A stretch of 64,000 nucleotides of DNA from Mesodorylaimus sp. YZB2_4 (taxonomy: Eukaryota; Nematoda; Enoplea; Dorylaimida; Dorylaimidae). Positions 32,359 through 42,979 of this stretch are shown piece after piece. The notes under the pieces are model-generated. The model did not search any database. It was not told the DNA's origin and saw only the letters and a program-made list of their open reading frames with translations. The position numbers were made by a program, and so were the translations under genes. The number at the start of each line of letters is the position of its first letter. Within the stretch, counting starts at the first letter, position 1. The stretch lies in the NCBI GenBank assembly GCA_030248295.1, contig JASANH010000838.1, forward strand, positions 186,001 to 250,000, written 5' to 3'.

Positions 32359-32759
32359 GGCTGCAAATCGAGCGCTCGGGCCTTCGAAGACGGGGAACCA
32401 CAGGTCACCAAAGGAGAGACCCAAGAGAACCGCAAGTCACCACCACCTACTCCAAGCAGGCATATGGATACAGACTGGTGAGCAAGTGAGGTACACGAAC
32501 ATACGAAACTGGATTCAAGGAAAGAGCCACGTGTCTCCGCCCACTAGTCCTAAAACCTGAGCGGTTCATGAGAGCAGCCAAATTCTGCAGAGCGAACCCG
32601 ACCCGCACTGGGCGAGTAGGTACGTAATGCTGTATAATTAGATGGCCCAATTTTCATCAGATATAGTCTTCGGACTCTTGGTCTAGCGGTTTCATGAGCA
32701 AATGGAAGGCTCGCAGCATGCTCATTCTAGTCCAGGGTAGCGCAAACTGTCATTAAAGT
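32359..32759. other. intergenic region, nothing recognised
   Basis: Upstream flank of the RING gene. A box-A-like GGTCTAGCGG near 32682 lacks a matching box B. Confidence 0.4.
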
Positions 32760-33243
32760 ACTTTTTAGAATTTTTATCGGGTCCCGTGACGCCCCAGTTC
32801 CCTACGGGACACCAACCCGTTTTGCCTACGTATAGCCAGCCAGCAGTCAGATTATGATAAGCGAGGCCCCGAGGCGACCAGATCTCACAGAAGGGATGGA
32901 CCTTCCCGACTCGTGTTCGGGAACCAGTTTCCAGACCTCTACTCGTTCGGCGTCCGCCACTTGCTTGTATCGAGTGCGTCGTCCAAAGCCAGGTGTGCAA
33001 GGTCAGCGACGGACCTGCTAAATCGCCGCCGTCGTCTTAGAGTTCCCACTCTGAGAACGGGCTTACGAGAGAGCCTACTTTACCAACTGCCCGAACCCCG
33101 ATACTGACCCTGGACGGTCAAATAGGTTCCCTCTTTAGTAAACTGCCGTCCTCAGCCGGAACAGAACTGCTGCCTCCCAGTCGGGGTTGCTGACCCAAGC
33201 AATGAGGGGCAAACGCCTAGACCAACTGATCGCGAGCCGCCGC
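32760..33243 (-). repeat. tRNA-derived SINE, family 2, copy A
   Basis: About 480 bp, matching 35275-35764 along most of its length (shared blocks such as ACGGACCTGCTAAAT, CTGAGAACGGGCTTAC and CTCCCAGTCGGGGTT). Read on the minus strand it begins with a tRNA-like head at about 33165-33243. The far end is AT-rich (ATAAAAATTCTAAAAAG). Confidence 0.65.
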
Positions 33244-33362
33244 CGCTCTAAGGCACTTTTGAGTGTTTCTGTGTTCAAATTGTTCAGCTCATTTCGTCTT
33301 CAGCACATCCGTCATCGGACCACGCTCAGGCACAGCATACGACAAGGTACATCACTCGATCA

Positions 33363-34909
33363 CTAACGGCCGTGGTGCTTGGAGACGTAATTCTTGAGCA
33401 TGTCGACGACTTGTTCCATGGTCGGTCGGTTGGCGTTCTTCGACATGCTCGCGTTGGCGATCTCCGCCAGCTCGGGCGGCATTCCACGCGGCGGGTCGAC
33501 CCTCTTTCCCTCGTGCAGGTACTTCATCACGGCGCGCACGTCCATCTTGTGGCTGTTGAAGTACTGCTCGTACGGATTGCGGTTGTTGTTGTACATCTGA
33601 AGGACAGGGTGTGCATTTCAGGCCAGCACGTCCAACAGAAGCACTCACCTCGAGGATCAGGATGCCGAGGCTCCACACGTCGCTCGATTTCGTTCACTCG
33701 CGCGTCTGCAACGACTCCGGCGGCATGGAGAAGACGGGCAGCTTCCGCTTGGTGGCGAGTTCGAAGTGGTCCGGGGCCATCCTCGACAGGCCAAAGTCGG
33801 CGATCTTCACGACTGTCCGGTTGCCCACCTTGTGCGCCAGGCAGTTAAGAGAAACGATGTCCCTAAAAATACCGTCTTTGCAAACGATGGCGAACCGTAG
33901 CCTCGGCTTGCCTGTGGATGATGTCGCGCTCGTGGAGGTATTGCATGCCAAGCAAACCGCGCGCTTTGCCCTCTTCCGTCAGCTTGTCCTGTTCCAACAG
34001 CTTATCCAGCGATCCGGCTGAAGAAGGGGGCAAAAATGATATTCGAGGAAGCCCAGGGCCAGTCCGCTTACCATTGCAGTACTCGAGGATCAGCTGCAGC
34101 TGCGGCGCTCCCGACGGTCCGGCACCGAACGACACTCCGCGGATGGTGACGACGTTCTCGTGGTCGAGCAGGCTCATGATCTTCGCCTCGGCCAGGCACT
34201 CCTTGCGATCTTTCTCCGAGCTGTCCCCCGTCAGGATCTTCACGGCCACCGTCTCCTCTTTTCCCTTCCGACCGGCCGGCAGCAGCTTCGCACGCCACAC
34301 TTGGCCAAAGTTTCCCTGAAACGATGAGCGCATTAGCTTATTTGGGCCTGCTCTTGTCCAACACGAGACCTCACCGCGCCCAGCTGCTTCTCCAGTTTCA
34401 CGCGCTTCGGATCGATCAACTCGAACTCGACCATGGCCGGAGTCAGCAACTTGCAATGGCCCCCTTTCGTCACGGGATCCTGCGTGTGGTAGTAGTGGGC
34501 CAGCAGTCCTTGCAGGGTGTTGAACACGGGGCCATCGAACTTGTACTCCTGAAAGGCCAACATACAAGTCGGCACTGCCGTTAGGGCAGCCTTCGAAAGG
34601 CTTTAATCCATCTGACCCTCAGCATCAGTGCAAGTCACTTACCCGCTGTCGCTAGCCGAACTTCAAGTGCACGATTTCTTGATTGTGGTTCACGCTGAGC
34701 ACAGTTCCCCCGTCCGATCCGCGACGCAGCAAGAAGTCGCCCTCTCTTCAGCAGATCGACCACGAATTGTCGCTGCAGGTCTTGGTAGAAGATCTTGTCG
34801 ATGTCGAGCTGGAAGCATAGAAATAGCACAGAAAATTGTCGAAGCTTTATCAGGTACTCACCGTCGCGTCTGACTTTTCGCTCGTGTTCGTGTGCGATGC
34901 ATGCGACAT
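33363..34909 (-). pseudogene. SH2 domain-tyrosine kinase (Fer/SPE-8-like) pseudogene
   Basis: Seven exons: 34909-34862, 34808-34643, 34548-34375, 34315-34072, 34017-33912, 33862-33649, 33596-33363. Layout is a short N-terminus, an SH2 domain (FYQDLQRQFVVDLLKR, then an FLLRRGSDGG strand, then FNTLQGLLAHYY) and a kinase domain: GNFGQVWRAKL (Gly loop), VAVKIL (Lys), IIHRDIVSLNCL (catalytic loop), KIADFGLSRM, SDVWSLG. This compact SH2-TK form is expanded in nematodes, where SPE-8 acts in sperm activation (family knowledge). Lesions: a one-base insertion in GGG at 34740-34742 inside the FLVR region, TAG at 34652-34654 and TGA at 33694-33696 just before TKSSDVWS. Intron 5 starts with GC rather than GT. 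Motifs remain very well preserved, so loss is recent or some lesions are sequence errors. Confidence 0.85.
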
Positions 34910-35274
34910 GGCCAAGCCGACTTCCAACAATCTCGAAATGTAAAAAGAGTAGCAGCATGGTCGTCCTTAATGGGTCGGCCACGAGCGAAGGAGGAGCACG
35001 AAGTAAGCCCGGAACACGAACACCACAGCCTTGAAATAAAACCTGCATGAGCAAGATCCACAGACGACAGCAATGCTGTGCTGTGCTCATGAGATCTGCT
35101 CGACTGGCAATTCTCACATGGCAAGCTTCAAAAGCCCACCCTTCCCGAACATGGCGACATTCCAGGGGGGGGGGGGGCAACTGGCCACTAAACGAAGGGC
35201 GTGGTGGTGCTTGTGGAAGTCATTGGTGATTTAGAATCAGCCACTGCCTCGCACAGGCCCCCCAGGAAAGTCAG
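34910..35274. other. intergenic region with a G13 tract
   Basis: Nothing coding. Homopolymer of 13 G at 35165-35177. Confidence 0.5.
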
Positions 35275-35764
35275 GAATTTTTTAAAAATTTCTGTGGTTC
35301 GGGCCCCGTCCTGCACGGGACTTCCAACCCGTTTTGCCTATGGCCGGCCAGCAGTCCTGATATGATAAGCGAGGCCGTGAGGTGACCAGATCTCGCAGAA
35401 GCTTCCCTCTGTGCCTCTCTACTAGGAGCACCTCCACACGAGGGCATCCTGTGCCAGCACCAGCGTCCCACGATGATACTGGGCGAGAAGTGAGGGACCT
35501 TCCCGACTGGTGTTCGAGCAACAGTTTCCAGATTCTTTACTCGTTCGGCGTCCGCCCCTTGACGGTACCGAGTGATTCGCCCACAGCCAGGGGTGCAAGG
35601 CCAGCGACGGACCTGCTAAATTGCCGTCGAAGAGTTGTTCTCCCTCTGAGAACGGGCTTACTAAACTGCCATCCCCAGCTGGAATAGAACTGCGACCTCC
35701 CAGTCGGGGTTACTGGCCCAAGCAATGCGGGACCAACGCCTCAACCAAGTGAGCCACGGCGGCT
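35275..35764 (-). repeat. tRNA-derived SINE, family 2, copy B
   Basis: Read on the minus strand, the head (35764 to about 35680) has box A TGGCTCACTTGGTTGAGGCG and a box-B-like GCAGTTCTATTCC. The body matches copy A at 32760-33243 but carries about 80 extra bp at about 35401-35480. The 3' end is AT-rich. Confidence 0.7.
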
Positions 35765-36368
35765 CTCATTCAAGAATTTCACAGCTGTTAAAGAATGGAG
35801 GGGAGAAACTACACACTTGTCTGCGTACAGTTCTTGAATCTTGTACTCCTGCTAGATTGTTGCGGAACCGTGGCAGCGCAGCATCATGTCATGAGTGTGC
35901 ATCTGGGTTACTCATAGATAGTTCCAGGCTCGTGATATTCGGGATCGCCGTCGTAGCAGCAGAAAAAGCGAACAACATGTACAAGTGATTACCGCTATGA
36001 CTCCTCTGGCAATGAGATGCCCCAAAACATCTCGTACTACACTGCAGCATTTGCTAGATAGTAGGAGCTTCACTCTCAAACACTGCTAATCGTAAGTGTT
36101 CTTGGCTGTACAGACTGTGCGAGTACATGTCACACTCACTCATTGTCCAGAGCTGGGCCCTAAACGAATGAGTCTTTTATGATCCTGACTCCATCACAGC
36201 CCACTACCATAAGAGAACACAGCACCCAGACGGGTACATAATTCACGCTGCCCAGCCTCCAGACTCGTTCTGATATCATATCAGTCAACAAAGGCAATAA
36301 GAAAGTGTAAATATATCACAGACCTTGTACCACCGACCACTCGCCACAATTCACCACACAAAACATGA
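35765..36368. other. intergenic region, nothing recognised
   Basis: 3' flank of the dehydrogenase gene; no coding similarity. Confidence 0.5.
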
Positions 36369-38744
36369 TCAACGGATTTGAGGAAAGTGCAACTGTGGTC
36401 TCGCTTCAGTGCTGGCATCATCTTCTCTCCACAGCTGTGTCACAGTTTTCAGCTGCGTGTAGAAATTGACACCCTGAAATGAAACTGGCCTTTCCGGATG
36501 CCAGCAAACCGTAAAACAAGAACCACTAACCGCTTTCCCATAAAAGTTCATATCGCCCAAAAATGATCCGCGGTTACCAGTGAAAGAGAACATGGGCAAG
36601 GGCACAGGAATCGGTACATTGACTCCAATATTACCCACGTCAACCAACTGAGTAAACTTTCGAGCCGTGGCGCCATTAGTTGTGAAGATAGCTGTGCCAT
36701 TCCCGTATGGATTCTTGTTTATTATATCCACAGCTTCGTCCAACGTCTCCGTGGTCAAAACACAGAGAACAGGACCGAAAATTTCTTCCTTATAACACCG
36801 CATCGATGGCTTAAACGAAAAAGTCAGCTCATATATTCTACAAAAATGAGAAACAAAACCTTACTTTGACATCAGTCAGAATAGTTGGCCCAACAAAATT
36901 TCCTTTCTCGTATCCTTTCACAACGATGTCCCGACCGTCCAAGGCCAACTTAGCGCCTTCCTTTTTCCCACTTTCTACTAATTCGCAAATACGCTTCTTA
37001 GCTTGAGGGGAAATAACTGGCCCGAGATCAGTGCCTTTCTCCCATCCTGAAGAAAATTCTTCGAGTAAAAATGCCAAAACACTAAGCCAAACACTCTCAC
37101 CAGCACTGACGTGAAGTTTCTTCGCTTTTTCAGTCAATTCGGGCACCCACTCCTTCGCTTTTCCCACAAACACTGCTGTCGATAGAGCCATGCATCTTTG
37201 ACCCGCTGCTCCGAAAGCAGCAGCCACAAGCTAAAATTAAGAATCGCACCATATGCCGTGTCTAACATTTCAGCCAAACAAATACCAACCAACCTGATTG
37301 ATCGTAGAATCCTTGCTGGCATCTGGCATAATGACCCCGTGATTCTTGGCCCCCATATTCGACTGGACACGTTTGCCATTCTTCGATCCCGTTTCGTAGA
37401 TGTATTTACCCTAAGAAACTAGACATATGGGCACAAAATCTTCACGTCAGAACAGAGCACATTGCTTACGGCTTGATCTGATCCCACAAATGAGATAGCC
37501 CTGATATCAGGGTGCTCGCAAATGAACTTGACAGATTCGTGGGCGCCGTGTATAACATTGACGCATCCATCGGGAATACCAGCCTCCTTGGCAAGCTCCA
37601 TCAGAAGCATGCAAGCACCGGGATCACGTTCCGATGGTTTCATGATCATAGTGTTGCCGCAAACCAGAGACATGGGAAACATCTGCAACAAAAACATGAA
37701 GGCTAGAAAAAAAGATTTTACACAAACAAAATTTCTTACCCAAAGCGGAATCATAGCAGGGAAATTAAACGGGGTGATTCCGGCCGTGACTCCCAACGGG
37801 ACTCTGAAACTAACCGTGTCCATGTCCTTCGATATGTTCGGTAATGTTTCTCCGAGCTGTAAGCTGGTAACACTGCACGCGTGTTCGACCACTTCTTAAA
37901 ACAGGCTATTATGACAACACCAGGCCCCTTGCACCAGGTTTCCCAGTACTTACGCAAACCACGCATGACATCGCCATCTGCATCGGCCAGAGTCTTTCCC
38001 TGAACAGGATAAATGCAAGTCATTTCTGACCGAGACGAGTGAATTCCATACGCATACCTGTTCCCGCGTAATCGATTCAGCTAGACGACTCTAAAAAACA
38101 GAGAGCGCAACAGACATCACACATGTTTCCTGACCATAGTACTGCAGAATGCAGTACTTTATCTCGTCGAATTAGTTCGGCCAGCTTGAACATGCATTGC
38201 TGACGGGTCATAATGGATGTGCTGCTCCATGATTTGAATGCCTTCTTGCACGACTCGACAGCCGCTTCCATTTCTTCTCTTGTGGCTTTCGGCACCCGAG
38301 TAATCAGCTCATTGGTAGCCTAGAATAAAAAGGACCGGATAAAACTAGCTTTGCAAAATACCAATTTACCGGATTGTGTAAATCGATCCATTCCTTTGTC
38401 TTCGATTCCACTGGTTTTCCGTCGAGCCATAGTTTGGTAGTGTGCTGAAAGTAGAAAATTCTGGACTAAAAATGTACGGATGCGGTTTCAGAAAGCACAG
38501 GCTCTGCCAGCTGAGATAATGCCAATCGGCAAGATATGCCCTGACATTCTCTGCCAAGATATGCCAAGCGTGTCGGTCGCATGAAATAGGTATACTGCAG
38601 AATTATACGCGAGATGGACACTAGACCTAGTATGTGCAGCACTCATTTCGTGGCGAAGTGAGGCAGGAGGGGGGACAACAAATGCAAATAACTTACGACA
38701 GAAGCCGAGCTGGCGAGACGGCGATGTAACGAAGATCGTCGCAC
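36369..38744 (-). CDS. ALDH6A1: methylmalonate-semialdehyde dehydrogenase (acylating), mitochondrial
   Basis: CoA-dependent aldehyde dehydrogenase that converts methylmalonate or malonate semialdehyde to propionyl- or acetyl-CoA in valine and pyrimidine breakdown, in the mitochondrial matrix. Twelve exons give 514 residues without the first Met: 38744-38697, 38444-38370, 38319-38158, 38090-38058, 37999-37954, 37894-37740, 37682-37470, 37410-37294, 37230-37101, 37046-36865, 36809-36531, 36473-36369. The first visible exon is Arg/Ser-rich ([16 protein letters not shown]), a good mitochondrial targeting sequence; the exon with the start codon was not found. Strong matches include [57 protein letters not shown] (catalytic Cys), EEIFGPVL and [16 protein letters not shown]. 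Phases are consistent throughout and length fits the family. One short exon (33 bp) is typical of nematode gene structure. Confidence 0.95.
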
Positions 38745-39104
38745 CTAAAATGTGTGGACGAATTTCAGTATCATTTTTTGAAAGGCTACTGTAGGTGCAA
38801 TTGGCCCGGCCCACAGAAAGATGACCAACTGCAAAACATTGCACACCCTACCTGCTGGGCGATCAAAGCAAAGCGTGTCACATGAAATACAACCATATTT
38901 TTAACAATGCACGTAAAAAATGTGCAATCTGATCACATGTGCTGATCGATGTTTATGTTTGTGTTGATCTCTCTTCCCAGAAGATTCTCGTGTCCATCAG
39001 CTTCCCGCGTTAAAGCAGACAAAATATTTGACTGTCTGCTACAGCGCGCGAAATAACAAATCGCTCAAAAAATCACGGGATCAGTCGACGACGGACGACC
39101 AGCG
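38745..39104. other. upstream region of the dehydrogenase gene
   Basis: Should contain the missing start exon and promoter of the dehydrogenase (minus strand); not resolved. Confidence 0.4.
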
Positions 39105-39862
39105 AGCGTTGCCAGATGCAGCTAGAATCCGCTAGATCTGGTGGATTTTTTGCCCGACAGCGGGATAAACAGCGTATTGACTGTTTTAGCGGAATTCGCA
39201 GCGGATTTCAGGTTTTTTGGCGGATTCTGGCGGATCTGTGTAAATCTGGATATAGCAGCCTATGTGCGACCATTTTTGAAGCAACATGCCCTTTTTCCAA
39301 GACTTGCTGAGGCAGTTTTGTCCGCGTGTTTGTGATCTGAAGGGTCGATTATACGAGTGGGGAAAGAAATGGGGAATTTAATTTTTAGAACATCCCCAGG
39401 CCTATCTAATGTATTTGGCGACAAATTCACCTCAGGTTCACATAGTACCTCAGTTTAGTCGGTACTAAATAAAGTCAGAGTCCTTGCTCCGCTCGTCCTT
39501 GGCTCCTCATTCTTCAGTATTGTATGCTCTAAGTTGCACACTTTGCATAAGATTTAGACAGAGCAGGGTGGTCGGTGGCTTCAGGGCGTCCTTTTTTGTT
39601 GTTCAATCCCCTCCCGTTCCCCTTACGGTGTCTCTCGCCCCAGCGTGTGTCTCTTGAAATTGACGTGCACAGTGTGGGCGATGTGTGAGTAAACGCTATT
39701 TGTTCTACCTCGCGATTTATCCAAAACTAGTCGCTAAAATATCGCTTTTTAGCGAAAAAATTTTAGCGGATTTTTCGGCGGATTCATTAGGTATGACAGC
39801 GGAAATTTAGCGGATTTTCAGGTCCCTGGCAGCGAGTTTTCATTTTTGCATCTGGCAACGCT
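39105..39862. mobile_element. non-autonomous DNA transposon with 16-bp TIRs
   Basis: Perfect 16-bp terminal inverted repeats AGCGTTGCCAGATGCA (39105-39120) and its reverse complement (39847-39862), flanked on both sides by GCG, a possible 3-bp target duplication. The interior has no gene but many subterminal AGCGGATTT-type motifs in both halves, which often bind a transposase. About 760 bp. Confidence 0.75.
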
Positions 39863-42800
39863 GCGGACGACACATCCGGCGATTTGGTCCTCATTTTAGT
39901 TGTCTGTCTTCTATCTTAACGTTTTCATTTCTCGAAAAAATTAGTTGTCTTATCACAGAACAAATTGGGATCGGAAGAGCGATCGAAAGAAATTCAATTT
40001 GGTAAGTCTCTTGAGCTAGGTTCAGGCTCTCTGATTAAGAGAACAAGCAGTTCGAGCCAAGTTCCTCTAAGGCTTTGTCTGAAATTTTCCCCGAGCTTTT
40101 CTTGTTGATTTACATTTGTGGAGGCTTCTGCTAGCTAACCTGTTCTTGGCTCTCGTTTTTATGTGAAGCAGCTCTGAGTTGTTTGCTCGATGCTTGCTTG
40201 GGGCGATTAATCAAAAATCTTTGCCGGGTTGGTAATACTGGCTCATCGTCAAACGGAGGAAGATAATGTGACTGCATCGCTGTCTGTTAGTTTAAAAATT
40301 GGCCGACGCGTCTTACGATTAGTCTAGACTTCTTGAACTGAAGTTTGCAGGTGGCAAGTGCTTTCACGGACTCTGCATTCCATCGTGCTCCTTTGCTTAC
40401 TCATTCGATGTTTCATTTCAACATACGAGTGCATGTTGAGCACACATTTTGCTTGGGCAACGTAGTGATGACCGAGCATTTCGTCATGAATGTTGGGTGC
40501 TGATTAGTCATTGGGTTTGATGTCCTGTTTGAACGCCACGTACGATTCGCAGACTCGTGACGCAAACAGGTGCGGCACGTAGCCATTACTGGCCATAAAG
40601 GGCATTTGCTTTTAGCTGTCGTTCATTTTTGTGTGCTTTCAGTCTGGCCATAGACTCTATTTTCTGTCGACTGATCAAATATCTTGCGAGAATAAGGGTT
40701 CCTAAGGGTCTGATCGAGGTAGAGAGACCGGTTTTTTATTCTAGTCCATTTTTGATGAAGCGAGCTGACTTGGAAATATAGTCCCTCGAGCGGCGAGGTC
40801 TTCTTCGGTCATATATCGCCATTTTCGTAATCCGCCTCATTCCCGTGTGTTTTATTTCGTCTCTATACTAAACGGTGTTATATGCGTGACCAGGGAGATG
40901 GAATTTCGAGAATTTGGTTTTCGTTTCCTTCTATCTTAGTTTCAGTTATCTCGCTTTTCGAAAGTTTGGCTGAGTAAACTTAGCTTAGCGTAGTTTTGGA
41001 TGATTTGAGCCGCCGTTTTTCTCAGTCAGAAGAAACTGGGACCTTCTTGCTGAAACTGGCGATATTTTTTCTGGAAAGTCCTCGATAAAACGGTTCACGT
41101 TGATCAATTCGGCCATGATTAGTCATACCCGATTATCGTTTCGATGATGGTATTTGAGATCATGCATGAATTCATCTCAACAAAAAAGGCTTTTCTATGT
41201 TTAGTCGTCGGCACAGGCATCCTCGTTTTGACTCTGTAGCCATTGGCGCAAGAGAACGTTCATATTTGAACAAATTCTGTCCGTGACGTTGATGCATTTG
41301 TGCGTGTAATTTTTTTAGACAGGTCTGTGCGAGGACACTCTGTTTTGTTGACGCCTTGTCTTCAAGACGGGGGTCAAAAAGTTACTAAAAAAGGAACCGG
41401 ATTTATCGCTTGAACACTCATCTTGCTGTTACATTGTTCAAAAACGACAATGGCCTTTATTTGAGTACGTTGAGGGTATTTGGTTGTAGTGTTCTTGTTG
41501 CGAGGAACTAGTCGCTTTCGCTTTTCATAATCTATTTTGGAATTTAGACGTTCACTAGCATTAGCGAAGTGAATTGCTTATTCATTGTTGTGAAGTGTGG
41601 AGGGTGCGGGCTGGCTGGCCGGCTTGGCTTGGCTTGTTTGCGTGTCTTATGATGCAATTTTCTGATCGCTAAACCGTCTTGGCCACCTATTCACTCAGGA
41701 TTTACACCCGCGTGTGATGACGAGTTAGCAACAGAAGGCATTCTCATCAACTGTGAGAGAATAACCGTAATTTTTGCGCTTGGTGATAATAAAGAGATAG
41801 AAAAGCTGAGATGGGCTCGGGCACTAGGGATCTACGTATGGGTGGTGGGATGCTAGCTTGGGAGGGATTTTGCCTGAAAAATATCAATGCTGTCATAGTA
41901 GCATTCAGTGTGAAATTGGACCGATAGATGCTGGTCTATACTTTGAGTCGGGGATTATGAGCTGACTGAACTGATATGAATTTGACGTGTCGGAATGGTT
42001 ATTTTATCAAATCGTTAATTGGGAAAGGTGAAATTATTGAAGAAACGCCCATAGAGGACATGAAAAAATTATTGCGTGCGTGAACGTACATACGTAGTTA
42101 GAGATACTATTTATGGTGACATGATTGCGCTCTTTTCTCGAAGGTGTCTGAGCATATAGTATGGACATTTTTCGCATGAATCCTCATCTAGATAATTTTG
42201 CACCATGGTAACATTTATTCCGGTCTTCTAGCCGTCATATATTTGGAATTGGGTGGCATATCGGTTTTTCTGTCCGTCCATCCATAGTCCGTGGGACTGT
42301 GCGCGCATGGCTTCATAGCTAGCCTAGCCATGGCATCAGTTTAGTCACTATTGAATAAGGTACGGGTCCTTGGCTTTCATTGGCGCTTAAAATTCCAGAG
42401 AGGCGAGACTGTGTTTCTAGTTCGTGACCCGCATGCGTGCGGGTTCCCGGTCTCAATTTGACAGAGTTAGGATTTTCCTCCAGACTTATATTCTTGCTCA
42501 TCGATCAAGGAAAGCTTGGGCTAGACTGATCGTTGTCGTGGTTTTTTGTGGTCTTTGCATATGTTTAAGAAAAAGTCGGGGTCGGAGTGCATTAGCTAGC
42601 ATTCTAGAAGCGCTGAGCTTTTTGTCGTAGCTAGTGTTGTTTCTATTATCTCCTAGGTCTTTCTCTCTCGGCGTAAGCTAGTAGTTTCCTCTTCATGCTA
42701 GGTGGCAGCGGGCAATCAATAGTGCGATGCCCACGTTGGTATCACGTTTCGTTAGCTTTCTCGCTAGCTTTTTTCCCTTGAAAGCTGTTTTTTTTGTGAG

Positions 42801-42979
42801 CACTAGGTTATAGCGCTTAAATTTTTTGTGGTGAATGAGGTTGGCCTAGTTTTGCCATGTATTAAAAGCTAGCTATTTGTTTTTAGAACAGGCCAACTGC
42901 GGCTTTAATTTCCGTTTGTGCTATATCGAATTTGTGCGAGGTTGGTTCGTTGGCGAGTAGGTACGCTAACCGTTTATTG
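39863..42979 (+). other. long non-coding region, probable 5' UTR intron of the reticulon gene
   Basis: About 3.1 kb, T-rich on the plus strand, with no coding content. A possible non-coding first exon ends at 40001 (CAATTTG before GTAAGT) and could splice to the reticulon exon near 42950. This is inferred from the donor alone. Confidence 0.4.

Noticed and set aside
3753-34654. Reassignment of TGA as a sense codon
   Set aside because: Several broken frames contain in-frame TGA (3753, 14068, 14107, 33694), but intact genes here (both P450s, PP1, dehydrogenase, AGMO, membrane proteins) use TGA as their terminator, and the broken genes also carry frameshifts or TAG.
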